A DNA stretch of 64,000 bases from Kushneria marisflavi (GCF_002157205.1 NZ_CP021358.1:2728001-2792000); one strand, 5' to 3'. Positions 37,687 to 49,785 are shown, counted from the first letter of the stretch. Made by a program: numbers and translations. Notes: generated by a model from the sequence alone, not told the origin.

Positions 37687-38208
37687 TCAGTCCAGTGATT
37701 CGAGCGTCACGTTGTGGTTGGTGTACACACAGATATCTGCCGCAATCGCGAGGCTCTTTTCAGTGATTTCACGTGCTGACAGGTCGGTATTTTGTACCAG
37801 CGCCCGTGCCGCGGCGTTGGCATACTGACCACCCGAACCGATGGTGATGATGCCGTGCTCGGGTTCCAGCACATCGCCGGTGCCTGTAATGATGAGCGAG
37901 GCATTGCGGTCGGCCACAGCCAGCATCGCCTCGAGCTTGCGAAGGGCGCGGTCGGTGCGCCATTCCTTGGCAAGCTCCACGGCAGCCTTGGTCAGATGTC
38001 CCTGATATTTCTCGAGCTGCGCTTCAAAACGCTCAAACAGGGTAAAGGCATCTGCCGTACCGCCGGCAAAGCCGGCCAGCACCTGGCCCCGGTAAAAACG
38101 ACGGACCTTGCTGGCATTTCCCTTCATGACCGTATTGCCCAGCGACACCTGTCCGTCGCCACCCAGGGCGACCTGTTCGCCGCGGCGAACCGAAACAATC
38201 GTGGTCAT
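37687..38208 (-). CDS. hslV: HslUV protease peptidase subunit HslV
   Basis: Proteasome-like threonine peptidase. The nucleophile is T2 after removal of Met1 (MTTIVSVRR); [20 protein letters not shown] and [16 protein letters not shown] are family signatures. The protein has 173 residues, nearly the same as E. coli HslV. GGAG lies eight bases before the ATG. A heat-shock-type promoter candidate lies about 140-165 bases upstream, and hslU is co-transcribed behind it. Confidence 0.98.
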   Translation of the reverse strand: MTTIVSVRRGEQVALGGDGQVSLGNTVMKGNASKVRRFYRGQVLAGFAGGTADAFTLFERFEAQLEKYQGHLTKAAVELAKEWRTDRALRKLEAMLAVADRNASLIITGTGDVLEPEHGIITIGSGGQYANAAARALVQNTDLSAREITEKSLAIAADICVYTNHNVTLESLD

Positions 38209-38347
38209 CGGCGCTACTCCAATGCGTTGGTGACATGCACCTGGTGACTTGAACGCAAACGGCGCCAGTGGCGCCTGAACTCATCTGCGTTGCTGAAAAC
38301 TTTCCCCTGAAGTGCGGGCGGCCGGGGCTCAAATCAAGCCATGACCC

Positions 38348-38374
38348 ATATGGAAGTTGTCTGAAGTGTGCAAG
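38348..38374 (-). promoter_or_regulatory. Candidate sigma-32 promoter for hslVU
   Basis: On the minus strand CTTGCAC (38368-38374) resembles the heat-shock -35 CTTGAAA, and TTCCATAT (38348-38355) the -10 CCCCATAT, with a 12-base spacer. hslVU is a heat-shock operon in E. coli. The spacer is at the short end of the allowed range. Confidence 0.35.
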
Positions 38375-38458
38375 GCGGCGTCGATCAGGCCGATTTTTAA
38401 TGTCACAAGGGGAGGAAGAGGGTTTCTGAAACATTGCCCTGAAACATGGTCCTGAAAT

Positions 38459-38493
38459 AAAAAAGGGCGCCTGCTGCATCGCAACAGGCGCCC
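38459..38493 (-). terminator. Intrinsic terminator after SPOR-domain gene
   Basis: GGGCGCCTG and CAGGCGCCC (plus-strand 38465-38473 and 38485-38493) make a 9-pair stem; on the minus strand it is followed by six T. It ends the argS-SPOR transcript. Confidence 0.85.
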
Positions 38494-38515
38494 CGCGGCC
38501 AGGCGTTACCGTGCT

Positions 38516-39349
38516 CTAACGCTGCTGGATCTGCATCGGGTCGATGCCTCGGGTCTGCATCAGCCCCCGGGCGCGTGCCAGTTCCCCGGAGTCGCGATAG
38601 GGACCGGCCTGGACGCGATACCAGGTGGTGTTGTCGGCCGTTTTAACCTGAGTGACCTGCATGACAAGCCCCAGATCCCGCAGTTTGCCGGCCATGTTAT
38701 TGGCATCACTTTGTGACTTGAATGATGCCGCCTGCAGCATGTAGCTGGGGCCGCTGCCGGCACTGCTCGCGCTCTGCTGTCTGGCAGGCGCGCTCTGACG
38801 GCTGCTGGAGGCTTCATGACGAGAGGCCATCTGCTGGATGGCATCACCGCTGTCGGCGCTGCTCTTTTCGGAGCTGCTGGATGTGGCGCTCTTCTGTGAC
38901 GTGGTCTTGCTTTCCGGGTGACTTACCGACGCAGAGCTGCTATTGCCGGCAATGCGTTTGGCGTGCTGTTCCAGCACGGCGCCCTCGGTGCCCGGGCGCG
39001 GGGCCGAGTTGTAATCTTCCACGTTCGGCGCGATCACTTCCGATTCGGGCAGCAGGGTATAGAACTCGAACGTCGGCATCTGGTCCTTTTCCTCGGCCGT
39101 TGATGCAGACTCGCTGCCCTTTTGCTGATCGCCGCCATCAGCGCGCTTTTTTGCGACCACGGCGGCTACCTGGTCACGCTTTGGCGGGGCGTCATTCTGG
39201 AAATACTGGGCAATCGCAAAGCCCGCGATGATGCCGACCAGCGCCCACAGCCAGCCGGGGATATGGAAGCCGTCGCCGCCGGATTTTGACTTGTTACGTG
39301 ATGTGGCGCCCTTGCCCGAGGGCGCCTTTTTGCTCTGGCGCTGTGCCAT
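38516..39349 (-). CDS. SPOR-domain cell division protein (FtsN-like)
   Basis: 277 residues: a short Lys/Ser-rich cytoplasmic N-terminus, one membrane helix at about 33-49 (WLWALVGIIAGFAIAQYF), a long low-complexity Ser/Gln/Ala-rich periplasmic linker, and a SPOR domain at about 203-275 (YMLQAASFKSQSDANNMAG, WYRVQAGPYRDSGELARA). SPOR domains bind denuded peptidoglycan at the septum. Position between argS and hslV matches the ftsN-like gene of Pseudomonas, so a role in late division is likely. It begins immediately after argS. Confidence 0.88.
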   Translation of the reverse strand: MAQRQSKKAPSGKGATSRNKSKSGGDGFHIPGWLWALVGIIAGFAIAQYFQNDAPPKRDQVAAVVAKKRADGGDQQKGSESASTAEEKDQMPTFEFYTLLPESEVIAPNVEDYNSAPRPGTEGAVLEQHAKRIAGNSSSASVSHPESKTTSQKSATSSSSEKSSADSGDAIQQMASRHEASSSRQSAPARQQSASSAGSGPSYMLQAASFKSQSDANNMAGKLRDLGLVMQVTQVKTADNTTWYRVQAGPYRDSGELARARGLMQTRGIDPMQIQQR

Positions 39350-41035
39350 TTACATCTCCCTGGGGGCCGAAACGCCCAGCAGGTCAAGACCGTTGCGCAT
39401 GACCTGGCGCACGGCCAGACCAAGGGCCAGTCGTGCATTGCGCAGGTCAGCGTCATCGACCATGACCTTGACGGCGTTGTAGCAGGTGTGGAATTCGCTG
39501 GCGAGTTCCTGCAGATACAGGGCGATCTGCTGGGGCTCGCGCTGGTCGGCGGCGCGGCGCACCGTCTCGGGCCAGCTGCCCAGGCGGTTGATCAGGTCGC
39601 GCTCGCGAGCATCCTCGAGCAGGTGCAGCGAGGCGCGCGCCCGCTGCGCATCAAAGGGCTGATCGTTACTGGCGGCTTTCGCCTCGACACTGCACACACG
39701 GGCATGAGCGTACTGGGCGTAATAGACCGGATTGTCGCTGGACTGCGAGCGTGCCAGATCGATATCAAAGGTCATCTGCGAGGTTGCAGCGCGCGATACC
39801 AGGAAGTAGCGCGTCGCGTCACGACCAACTTCATCGATGAGATCGCGCAGGGTGACGTAGCTGCCGGCCCGCTTGGAAAGCTTGACCTCCTGGCCCGAAC
39901 GGGTAACCAGCACCATCTGGTGCAGTACGTAGTCCGGCCAGCCTTTCGGAATGCCGGCGTCGAGCGCCTGTAGCCCGGCGCGCACGCGGGTGACCGTAGA
40001 GTGGTGATCGGCGCCCTGTTCGTTGATGACGGTGGTGAAACCACGCTGCCACTTGTCCAGGTGGTAGGCGACATCGGGCAGGAAGTAGGTGTATCCGCCC
40101 TCGCGCTTTCGCATCACGCGGTCCTTGTCATCCCCGAAGTCGGTGGTCTTGAGCCACAGCGCGCCGTCGGATTCATAGGTGTGACCGCACTGAATCAGGC
40201 GCTCGACCGTGTCTTCCACCTTGCCACTCTCGTAGAGGTCGGATTCCAGAAAGAAGACATCAAAACCGACACCAAAGGCCTTGAGATCGAGATCCTGCTC
40301 GTGACGCAGCCATGCCACCGCAAAGGCGCGAATGGCGTCCATGTCATCGGGGTTGGCCGCGGCCGTCACCTGACGATCGTCGGCCGTGACGGTATCGCCC
40401 TGCATATAGGCACGCGCGACATCCTGAATGTACTCGCCGCGGTAGCCGTCGGCCGGCCAGGCCGGGTCGTTGGGTTCGATGCCCTTGATGCGGGCCGCCA
40501 CCGACAGGGCCAGATTATCGATCTGGGCACCGGCGTCGTTGTAATAGAACTCGCGGGTGACGTCATAGCCGTTGGCCTCGAGCAGGCGGCACAGGCTGTC
40601 GCCCACCGCCGCGCCCCGACCGTGGCCGACGTGTAGCGGACCGGTCGGGTTGGCCGAAACAAACTCGACCTGCACCTTCTGGCCGGCGCCATCGCGGTTA
40701 CGGCCGAAATCATCCCCGGCCTCGAGAATGTCGAACAGCACTTCGCCCGCGGCGCTGGTATTGACGAAAAAGTTGATAAAGCCGGGGCCTGCGATCTCGA
40801 CGCTTGAAATGGCGCTGGAGGCCGGCAGGGCGTTGATCAGGCGCTCGGCCAGATCGCGCGGCTTCATGCCGGCAGGCTTGGCCAGCATCATGGCCAGGTT
40901 GCTGGCGTAGTCGCCGTGGGCCCGGTCACGCGCGGCATCGACACGAATGTCGGGCTGGGTGCCAACGGGCAGGGCGCCTTCGGCCTTGAGCGCCTCGAGC
41001 GCCGTATTGAGCAGTAGGGTAATCGTCTCTTTCAT
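39350..41035 (-). CDS. argS: Arginyl-tRNA synthetase
   Basis: Class I synthetase that charges tRNA-Arg. It has 561 residues (E. coli 577). The HIGH motif appears as HVGH at 135-138 within [15 protein letters not shown], and the KMSKS position is degenerate (KLSKRAG), as is normal for this enzyme. The C-terminal DALR anticodon-binding domain ends the chain. Its stop codon directly abuts the start of the SPOR gene, so the two form a pair. Confidence 0.97.
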   Translation of the reverse strand: MKETITLLLNTALEALKAEGALPVGTQPDIRVDAARDRAHGDYASNLAMMLAKPAGMKPRDLAERLINALPASSAISSVEIAGPGFINFFVNTSAAGEVLFDILEAGDDFGRNRDGAGQKVQVEFVSANPTGPLHVGHGRGAAVGDSLCRLLEANGYDVTREFYYNDAGAQIDNLALSVAARIKGIEPNDPAWPADGYRGEYIQDVARAYMQGDTVTADDRQVTAAANPDDMDAIRAFAVAWLRHEQDLDLKAFGVGFDVFFLESDLYESGKVEDTVERLIQCGHTYESDGALWLKTTDFGDDKDRVMRKREGGYTYFLPDVAYHLDKWQRGFTTVINEQGADHHSTVTRVRAGLQALDAGIPKGWPDYVLHQMVLVTRSGQEVKLSKRAGSYVTLRDLIDEVGRDATRYFLVSRAATSQMTFDIDLARSQSSDNPVYYAQYAHARVCSVEAKAASNDQPFDAQRARASLHLLEDARERDLINRLGSWPETVRRAADQREPQQIALYLQELASEFHTCYNAVKVMVDDADLRNARLALGLAVRQVMRNGLDLLGVSAPREM

Positions 41036-41245
41036 GCTGGCATCTATGGTCGTGGATGGCTGGCCCGACGCATTCGGCCAGGTCTTGAACTGCGCGCCCC
41101 GTCACAAAACGTCCGCGTTGACGAGGTTGATGGATCAAACGGGGGCAGGCGCTTTGGCGCCCGCCATTATCGTTCAACCGTGGACAGTGTCAAAACCGGT
41201 ATTGTGTCCGGGATGTATCAGGCCCTCTCCAGCGCAGACATCGTT

Positions 41246-43480
<2,235 letters not shown>

Positions 43481-43731
43481 GATCGGCTTGCTCCAGAAAT
43501 CAAAAAGAAGGATGTTTCGGCCCGCCTGCTGAGGAAGATTCTGCGGGCCGCGGCAGGTTAGCACGTTCTCTGTACCGGCCGTGATGACACTCTGCACTGG
43601 CCGTGATGGCAAGGTCTGGATGTCGTCATGTAGCGCCCGTGTATCCACTGAAATAGCGGGTTCATCAACTTGTAGGGGCAGGTCTTTTTCGTTACGCTTC
43701 GCCGAATTGATAATTGATTTTCGAACGAGTA

Positions 43732-45009
43732 ATGAACATGTCTCAGGACAAGAAACAGGCAGCACTGGACTATCACGCTTATCCGATTCCGGGCAAGCTG
43801 AGCATTGAAGTTACCAAGCCCACGACCTCCTCAAAACATCTCGCCATGGCCTATAGCCCGGGCGTGGCCGAGCCGGTGCGTGAAATCGCTCGCGATCCGG
43901 AAACTGCCTATCGCTATACCGGCAAGGGCAATCTGGTGGCCGTCATCTCCAATGGCAGCGCCATTCTGGGGCTGGGTAATCTGGGCGCACTGGCCAGCAA
44001 GCCGGTCATGGAAGGCAAGGGCGTGCTGTTCAAGCGCTTTGCCGGAATCAACGCCATTGATATCGAAGTCGACAACGCCGATCCCAACGCCTTTATCGAG
44101 ACTGTGGCCAATATCGCCTGCAGCTGGGGCGGTATCAATCTCGAGGACATCAAGGCGCCCGAGTGCTTCCAGATCGAGCGTGAACTCAAGGCGCGATGCG
44201 ATATCCCGGTCTTTCATGATGATCAGCACGGCACGGCCATCGTCACCGCTGCCGGCCTGCTCAATGCCCTTGATATCGCCGGCAAGACGCTCGGTGATGC
44301 GCGCATTGTCTGTCTGGGTGCAGGCTCCGCGGCCATCGCCTGCATGGATTTGCTGATCGCCTGTGGTGCCGCGCGCGACAACATTCGCATGCTCGACAGC
44401 AAGGGGGTCATTCATGACGGTCGTGAAGATCTCAACGAGTTCAAGGCACGCTACGCGGCCACTACTTCCGAGCGCAGCCTGGACGATGCCATCGACGGTG
44501 CCGATGTCTTCATCGGATTGTCCGGGCCCAATCTGTTCGCCGCCGAGCAGCTTCAGAAAATGGCGGCCAACCCCGTCGTGTTTGCCTGCTCCAACCCGGA
44601 TCCGGAAATTCATCCCGATACGGCGCATGCCACTCGCGATGATGTGATCATGGCCACCGGCCGGTCGGACTATCCCAATCAGGTCAACAACGTGCTGGGC
44701 TTTCCCTTCATTTTCCGTGGTGCACTGGATGTACGTGCCCGCGAAATCAATGAAGAGATGAAGGTTGCCGCCGTTCACGCCCTCAAGGACCTTGCCCGTG
44801 AGCCGGTCACGCAGGAAGTTCTGACCGCCTACGAACTTGATGCTCTCGAGTTCGGTCGCGGCTACATCATTCCCACACCGCTGGATTCGCGTCTGCTGGA
44901 CCGCGTCTCCTCCGCCGTGGCGCAAGCGGCAGTCGATTCAGGAGTGGCCACAAAGGCCTATCCGTCGCACTACCCGCTGACCAGCGTTGAGGATGTTTAC
45001 GGCGGCTGA
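43732..45009 (+). CDS. maeB: NAD(P)-dependent malic enzyme, short form
   Basis: Oxidative decarboxylation of malate to pyruvate. Start at ATG 43732 (425 residues); ATG 43738 is close behind. Conserved parts are LAMAYSPGVAEPVREIA, VFHDDQHGTAIVTAAGLLNAL and the Rossmann segment IVCLGAGSAAIACMDLL. It lacks the C-terminal phosphotransacetylase-like domain of E. coli MaeB (759 residues), like the malic enzyme found at this place in Pseudomonas. Cofactor preference cannot be read with certainty. It is followed by a strong bidirectional terminator. Confidence 0.94.
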   Translation: MNMSQDKKQAALDYHAYPIPGKLSIEVTKPTTSSKHLAMAYSPGVAEPVREIARDPETAYRYTGKGNLVAVISNGSAILGLGNLGALASKPVMEGKGVLFKRFAGINAIDIEVDNADPNAFIETVANIACSWGGINLEDIKAPECFQIERELKARCDIPVFHDDQHGTAIVTAAGLLNALDIAGKTLGDARIVCLGAGSAAIACMDLLIACGAARDNIRMLDSKGVIHDGREDLNEFKARYAATTSERSLDDAIDGADVFIGLSGPNLFAAEQLQKMAANPVVFACSNPDPEIHPDTAHATRDDVIMATGRSDYPNQVNNVLGFPFIFRGALDVRAREINEEMKVAAVHALKDLAREPVTQEVLTAYELDALEFGRGYIIPTPLDSRLLDRVSSAVAQAAVDSGVATKAYPSHYPLTSVEDVYGG

Positions 45010-45032
45010 TCCGCTGGCTGGATCCTTCACAC

Positions 45033-45067
45033 AAAAACCCCGTCACCCATGGTGACGGGGTTTTTTT
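45033..45067. terminator. Bidirectional intrinsic terminator
   Basis: AAAAACCCCGTCACC (45033-45047) pairs with GGTGACGGGGTTTTT (45051-45065) around a CAT loop: 15 pairs, T7 on the plus strand and a T run on the minus strand. It ends both maeB and the convergent DUF481 gene. Confidence 0.93.
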
Positions 45068-45089
45068 ATGCAGGGTCCATGGCGCCGTG

Positions 45090-45872
45090 TCAGAGGTCGT
45101 AGACCACCGAAACGGCCGTGGTGGTATCGGTCTTGTGTTGGGCGTCTTCGGGCGGGTCGTCGTTGAAGTCGACGTCATAGGACAGGCGCATGGCCAGGGC
45201 ATCGTTGATGGAAACCGTCATTGAGGTCTGGGAGCGCATGATCAGATTGAGTCCCGTGGCTTCAATGACCAGATCCTGACCGAAGGTGGCGGTATCCGAG
45301 ACCTGCCAGCGATAGTTCAGTCCTCCATAGGCCAGCGCCCGATATTTCTTTTCGTCGCTATCGGTGTAACTGTCGCGGCGCACACCTGGGCCGGCTTCAA
45401 TCGACAGCGACTGCGGTGGTCCGCTGAGTAGCTGGCGGCCGTAACCGCCGGCCAGCGTGCTCTGGGAGTTGTAACCGGCGAAGCGATCCTTGCGCCAGCG
45501 CGCCAGGCCGAAGAGATAGTTATCCTCGTCGAGGCTGTAGCGTGTGCGCCCGCCAAGGTTGTAGTTCTCGGCCGAGGTGTCGTTCTCATCGCTGGCGCTG
45601 TTGATGCCGGCATAGAGGTTCCATGACCAGGGGCCGTTGTACCAGGTAAGGTCAGCATGGGTGCGCAGGCTGGAGCTGTTACTGTTACCGGAGAGTTTTG
45701 TGTACCCCAGTGCATACTCGCCATCAAAGTCATCATCGGCCTGCTGGGCGCTTTCAAGCGTTGAATAGCCGGCAAAGTTTTCATTGTCATCGGCCAGGCT
45801 CTGTTCGGCCGGCAGCATCGTGACGAAAAGGGGGAGAAGAGGCACAAAAAAACGTATGTAGCGTGAACCCAT
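45090..45872 (-). CDS. DUF481 outer-membrane protein, copy 1
   Basis: 260 residues from ATG 45872. A signal peptide (about residues 1-27, ending EQSLA) is followed by a predicted beta-barrel of alternating polar and aromatic strands: GEYALGYTKLSGNSNSSSL, LFGLARWRKDRFAGYNSQ, SLSIEAGPGVRRDSYTD. The chain ends VSVVYDL, with an aromatic residue near the end rather than at it. DUF481 proteins are salt-induced outer-membrane proteins in some bacteria; that link would suit a halophile but is not shown here. It is paralogous to the gene at 46068-46910. Confidence 0.85.
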   Translation of the reverse strand: MGSRYIRFFVPLLPLFVTMLPAEQSLADDNENFAGYSTLESAQQADDDFDGEYALGYTKLSGNSNSSSLRTHADLTWYNGPWSWNLYAGINSASDENDTSAENYNLGGRTRYSLDEDNYLFGLARWRKDRFAGYNSQSTLAGGYGRQLLSGPPQSLSIEAGPGVRRDSYTDSDEKKYRALAYGGLNYRWQVSDTATFGQDLVIEATGLNLIMRSQTSMTVSINDALAMRLSYDVDFNDDPPEDAQHKTDTTTAVSVVYDL

Positions 45873-46067
45873 GATGATGCAAGTCTCTTGAATACCGATA
45901 CGCTGCGCTAGCAGCAATGATGGTTCCTGCCCTGGGGCGTGGCGCGGCCTGAACCGGCAGTGCTGCCGCGCGAGGGCAGTTTGCCCGGAAGGTGTGGGGG
46001 CTACACGAGGTTTGGGGTCACGTTTTGTGAGGCCTGATGTCTTCGTTGGCCAAAACGTTGAGCGGTG

Positions 46068-46910
46068 TTAGAAGTTGTAAACCACCGAGGCCGCCGTGGT
46101 GCGATCGGTATGGGCATCCGCTTCACGCGGCGGGTTGGAGTTGCTTTTGATGTCGTGAGACACCCGAAGCGCCAGGCTTGAGTTGATGGCTACCGAAATG
46201 GCGGAGTAGGAGCGAAGCGTCACGTTGTCCTCTGCGCCTTCTACCGAAAATTGCTGAATGAAGCTTGCGGTATCGGATATCGAGATTGAGTAGTCGGCGG
46301 CCAGGTAACCCAGCAGCATGTGTCGGCTGCCCCCGCTTTCATAATCGTCGAAGCGGTAGCCGGGGCCGGCTTCCAGCGACAGGGCCTGGAGGTCGGTGTC
46401 AAAGATCTGGCGGCCATAGCCGACAATGGTCGTGAACTGATTGTCGTAGCCCGAGAAACGCTCCTTCTCGTAACGCGCCAGCCCGAACAGATAGTTGGGA
46501 GAATCTCCGAGCGAATAGCGCTCTCGCTGGCTGAACAGATACTGCTCGGCAGTAGTGTTTTCACTGTCCTTGACGTTTTTGACCTCGGCGCGGGTTGTGT
46601 GCGTCCAGGCCTGGTCATACCAGGTGATACGGCCCTTGCCAAGCAGGGTCTCGGTATTGGTATTGCCGGACAGCGCCGTATAGCCAAGCTCGATGGCGCC
46701 TGAAAAGGGCACGGCATCATCGCTGGGCGGGGGGGGAGCATAAAACAGCGAATCGGCGGCCCGGGCGCTGTCATGCCAGCAAAATGCGATGACGGCCAGA
46801 ACGAAGACGCCCAGGCCTCGACGACAGGTCAGGCGCCGGTAAGGCAGGGTCGTCATGTCAGGTGCGGTCATGATGTTGCTGTTGGCGTGAACGGGTGGGT
46901 TCATGGTCAT
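46068..46910 (-). CDS. DUF481 outer-membrane protein, copy 2
   Basis: 280 residues from the first ATG; none of the possible starts (46910, 46871, 46856) has a clear ribosome site, and the one at 46856 gives the neatest signal peptide (MTTLPYRRLTCRRG to SARA). The barrel repeats the landmarks of copy 1: ELGYTALSGNTNTETL, LFGLARYEKERFSGYDNQ, SLEAGPGYRFDDYESG, and a phenylalanine C-terminus (VVYNF) typical for BAM clients. The two genes probably arose by tandem duplication and have diverged strongly. Confidence 0.85.
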   Translation of the reverse strand: MTMNPPVHANSNIMTAPDMTTLPYRRLTCRRGLGVFVLAVIAFCWHDSARAADSLFYAPPPPSDDAVPFSGAIELGYTALSGNTNTETLLGKGRITWYDQAWTHTTRAEVKNVKDSENTTAEQYLFSQRERYSLGDSPNYLFGLARYEKERFSGYDNQFTTIVGYGRQIFDTDLQALSLEAGPGYRFDDYESGGSRHMLLGYLAADYSISISDTASFIQQFSVEGAEDNVTLRSYSAISVAINSSLALRVSHDIKSNSNPPREADAHTDRTTAASVVYNF

Positions 46911-46924
46911 GGCTATCGTTGCGA

Positions 46925-46960
46925 TATAAAGACCTGTCCGGGCAGGGCGCCCGGACAGGT
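46925..46960 (-). terminator. Intrinsic terminator after mrcA
   Basis: ACCTGTCCGGGC and GCCCGGACAGGT (plus-strand 46932-46943 and 46949-46960) form a perfect 12-pair stem with a 5-base loop; the minus strand continues CTTTATAT. It separates mrcA from the DUF481 gene. Confidence 0.85.
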
Positions 46961-46972
46961 AGGTAAGGGTGA

Positions 46973-49504
46973 TCAGAAAATGGCGTCGTAACTGCCGGTT
47001 CCCTGGGAGCCGCTTTCCGATTCAAGTTCAGGGCGAATCGAGCGCGGCTGGTAGGGCGGCAGATTGTCCTTCTGGAAAATTTCGGTAATGCCGCCTCTGT
47101 CTTCATCATGCAGACGTCTGCCGGTGTCCGGGTCGATGCGTACGGTCACGATGTCGTCAGGCGCACTGGGGGAGGCCTCGGGCGTTCCCTTGAGGACGGT
47201 GCCCATATAGTCCTTCCAGATGGGCAGGGCGGCCTGGGCGCCGTATTCGGCAATGGTCTCGTTGCTGTCCTTGCCGACCCAGACGCTGGTCACGACGTTG
47301 TTGTTGAACCCCGAGAACCAGGCATCGCGCTGATCGTTGGTGGTACCGGTCTTGCCGGCGATATCACCGCGATCAAGCGACAGTGCGGCGCGACCGGTGC
47401 CGCGCTCGATCACGTCACGCATCATGGTGCGCAGCATATAGACCGAGTCCGGCGAGGCCACGCGTTCGGCGATCGGGTAGGTGCGATCATCAATGGTGAC
47501 GGTCGAGTCCATCGGATCGCACTCGCGACAGGCTGCCGGCGGATTGGTCTCTTCAAGCAGATTGGGGCCATCCTCACCCTGGCTTACACGCTCGATGAAC
47601 CATGGCTTGATGCGGAAACCGCCGTTGGCGATCTCGGCATAACCGCGGGCAATTTCCAGCGGTGTCAGCTCGGCCGTACCCAGCGCCAGCGACAGGCCGT
47701 GTGGCAGGCGCTTGCGCTCAAAGCCCATATTGACCAAAAAGTCGATGGTCTTGTCCAGACCGACCGACTGCAGGGTCCGAATGGTCACCAGATTGAGCGA
47801 GCGGTAAAGCCCCACGCGCAGCCGGGTCGGGCCACCAAAGCTGCGTTCGGAGTTCTCCGGGCGCCAGGCGTCCTGATTACCAACACCGGCCTGCACGATC
47901 GGCGCATCGTTGACGATGGTGGCCGGGGTCATGCCATTTTCAAGCGCTGCCAGATAGATGAACGGCTTGAAGTTGGAGCCGGGCTGGCGACGAGCCTGAG
48001 TAACGCGGTTGAACTTGCTGTTGGCAAAACTGAAGCCACCCTGCAGCGCTCTCAGAGCCCCGGTCTGCGGGTCCAGCGAAACCAGTGCGCCTTCGGCCTG
48101 GGGCATCTGGGCCAGACGCCAGCCGTCGCCGCGAGTACGCTCCATGATGCGGACCAGGTCGCCGCGTTTGGCGATCTGGCCGGCACTGCTCGGCGCCGCC
48201 GCCCGGCCGCGCGGGCTCAGGTAGCGTGCGGCCCATTCAAGGCCCGGCCACTCGATGGTGATGACGTCATCGTTGTCATCGAGGACACGCATGGTACGAC
48301 CGTTGGTATCGATCACGATGGCCGGTCGCAGCGGGCCAAGACGCGGAGTGGCATCCAGCACGCGCTGCCAGTTGCTGACATCGCCATCGACGCCCGGAAC
48401 CGATGCCTTGCTGCGGGCGGCGGCCTCGCGGGCGGTACTTTCGACTTCCGGTGACTCGGAAAGCTCTTCCTCGAGTCCGGCACGGTCGGTGCGATCCTGA
48501 GCCTCCGACAGACTGGCCGGAATATCACTCTGCTCGGCGCCACGCCAGCCATGACGGGTGTCGTAGTCCACCAGCCCATTGATCAGCGCGTTACGAGCGG
48601 CTTCCTGCATCTTGCTGTCAAGGGTCGTGACGATACGGTAGTTGCCGGTATAGGCCTCGTCGCCAAAGCGTTCGAGGGCGTACTGGCGTGCCATCTCGGC
48701 CACCCAGGGCGCCTGGACATCAGGCTGGGCGTGATGGCGCTTGGTTTCGATCGGCGCCTGAACGGCGTCCTGATAGGTGGCCTGATCAATCATGCCGAGC
48801 TGATGCATGCGCAGCAGCACCCAGTTACGGCGAATCAGGGAGCGCTGCGGGTTGCTGATCGGGTTCAGGCTCGACGGCGCCTTGGGCAGGCCGGCAATGG
48901 TGGCCAGTTCCGGCAGATTCAGTTCGTTGAGCGGCTTGTCGAAATAGGCTTCGGCCGCAGCCCCGACACCATAGGCGCCCTGGCCCAGATAGATCTTGTT
49001 GACGTAGAGCTCAAGGATCTGCTGCTTGGACAGGATCTGTTCCATCTGCAGCGACAGCAGGATCTCGCGAATCTTGCGGGTAAAGGTCTGATCAAGGGTG
49101 AGCAGGTAATTACGTGCCACCTGCATGGTAATGGTGCTGCCGCCGGAGCGAATGCGACCGCTGGTACCCAGTTCGAGGGCTGCGCGAAGCAGACCGCGCG
49201 GGTCCACGCCCGGATGCTGATAGAAGCCGGCATCTTCGGCGGCCAGCAGGGCATTGATGAAGTTCTGCGGAATCTCGTCTCCCTTGACCAGCTGACGGCG
49301 CTGGGCGCCGAACTCACCGATGAGCTTGTCGTCGCTGGTATAGACCCGCAGTGGCATCTCGAGCTGATAGTCCTGCAGCTGATGAACGTCGGGCAGGCTG
49401 GGGGCGAAGTAGAGCGCAGCGCCAGCTACAGAAAGTGCAATGCCAGCCGTTATGGCAAGCAGCAGGAAGAAGAGATGGAAAACCAGGCGCTTGATGAACG
49501 TCAT
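46973..49504 (-). CDS. mrcA: Penicillin-binding protein 1A
   Basis: Bifunctional peptidoglycan glycosyltransferase and transpeptidase anchored in the inner membrane. It has 843 residues (E. coli 850). A membrane anchor lies at about 10-33; the GT51 catalytic glutamate is E90 in AAEDAGFYQHPGVD; the transpeptidase serine is S510 in GSNFKPF, with KTGTTNDQRDAWFSG as the KTG box. Outer-membrane activator and OB-like insertions are visible between. It is divergent from pilM, the order known from Pseudomonas (ponA/pilM). A palindrome covers its ribosome-site position. Confidence 0.96.
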   Translation of the reverse strand: MTFIKRLVFHLFFLLLAITAGIALSVAGAALYFAPSLPDVHQLQDYQLEMPLRVYTSDDKLIGEFGAQRRQLVKGDEIPQNFINALLAAEDAGFYQHPGVDPRGLLRAALELGTSGRIRSGGSTITMQVARNYLLTLDQTFTRKIREILLSLQMEQILSKQQILELYVNKIYLGQGAYGVGAAAEAYFDKPLNELNLPELATIAGLPKAPSSLNPISNPQRSLIRRNWVLLRMHQLGMIDQATYQDAVQAPIETKRHHAQPDVQAPWVAEMARQYALERFGDEAYTGNYRIVTTLDSKMQEAARNALINGLVDYDTRHGWRGAEQSDIPASLSEAQDRTDRAGLEEELSESPEVESTAREAAARSKASVPGVDGDVSNWQRVLDATPRLGPLRPAIVIDTNGRTMRVLDDNDDVITIEWPGLEWAARYLSPRGRAAAPSSAGQIAKRGDLVRIMERTRGDGWRLAQMPQAEGALVSLDPQTGALRALQGGFSFANSKFNRVTQARRQPGSNFKPFIYLAALENGMTPATIVNDAPIVQAGVGNQDAWRPENSERSFGGPTRLRVGLYRSLNLVTIRTLQSVGLDKTIDFLVNMGFERKRLPHGLSLALGTAELTPLEIARGYAEIANGGFRIKPWFIERVSQGEDGPNLLEETNPPAACRECDPMDSTVTIDDRTYPIAERVASPDSVYMLRTMMRDVIERGTGRAALSLDRGDIAGKTGTTNDQRDAWFSGFNNNVVTSVWVGKDSNETIAEYGAQAALPIWKDYMGTVLKGTPEASPSAPDDIVTVRIDPDTGRRLHDEDRGGITEIFQKDNLPPYQPRSIRPELESESGSQGTGSYDAIF

Positions 49505-49506
49505 GT

Positions 49507-49516
49507 AACACGTGTT
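49507..49516. repeat. Palindrome AACACGTGTT at the mrcA start
   Basis: A perfect 10-base palindrome two bases upstream of the mrcA ATG, in the place of the ribosome site, where no good Shine-Dalgarno sequence is seen. Confidence 0.4.
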
Positions 49517-49785
49517 CCGTCGATGAGGCGGGCTTGAGTGCGCAGGACATCGGTGACCGTCTGGCGTCGTTGTCGAAGACCGCGCTGAAATATGGCACTA
49601 GCAAGCCGGGCATTATAAGTAGCCGGTGCCAGAGCGACCAGCGTTAATGGGTAGTCGAGCACAGAGTGCCTGCTTTTAAAACCGTTTAAAGCGTGCGTAA
49701 ACCCCGTTATTTGCGTCATCAGAGCGATCCTGAACACGTTATAAACAATGCCGTAATAAGACGGGCCACAGGCTGGAGAACTGAC

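Larger units (their letters stand above)
38209..38515 (-). other. Intergenic region upstream of hslV
   Basis: 307 bases without a supported gene. It contains the candidate heat-shock promoter (38348-38374), an untranslated hslV leader with a small GGCGCC repeat hairpin near 38261-38274, and the terminator of the SPOR gene at 38459-38493. Confidence 0.6.

Noticed and set aside
43481-43765. Upstream extension of the priA frame
   Set aside because: The extra 95 residues are unlike PriA and would overlap the malic enzyme start; the GTG at 43480 has a ribosome site.
47108-48454. 448-codon open frame on the plus strand inside mrcA
   Set aside because: Shadow of mrcA on the opposite strand, with no recognisable domain or ribosome site.
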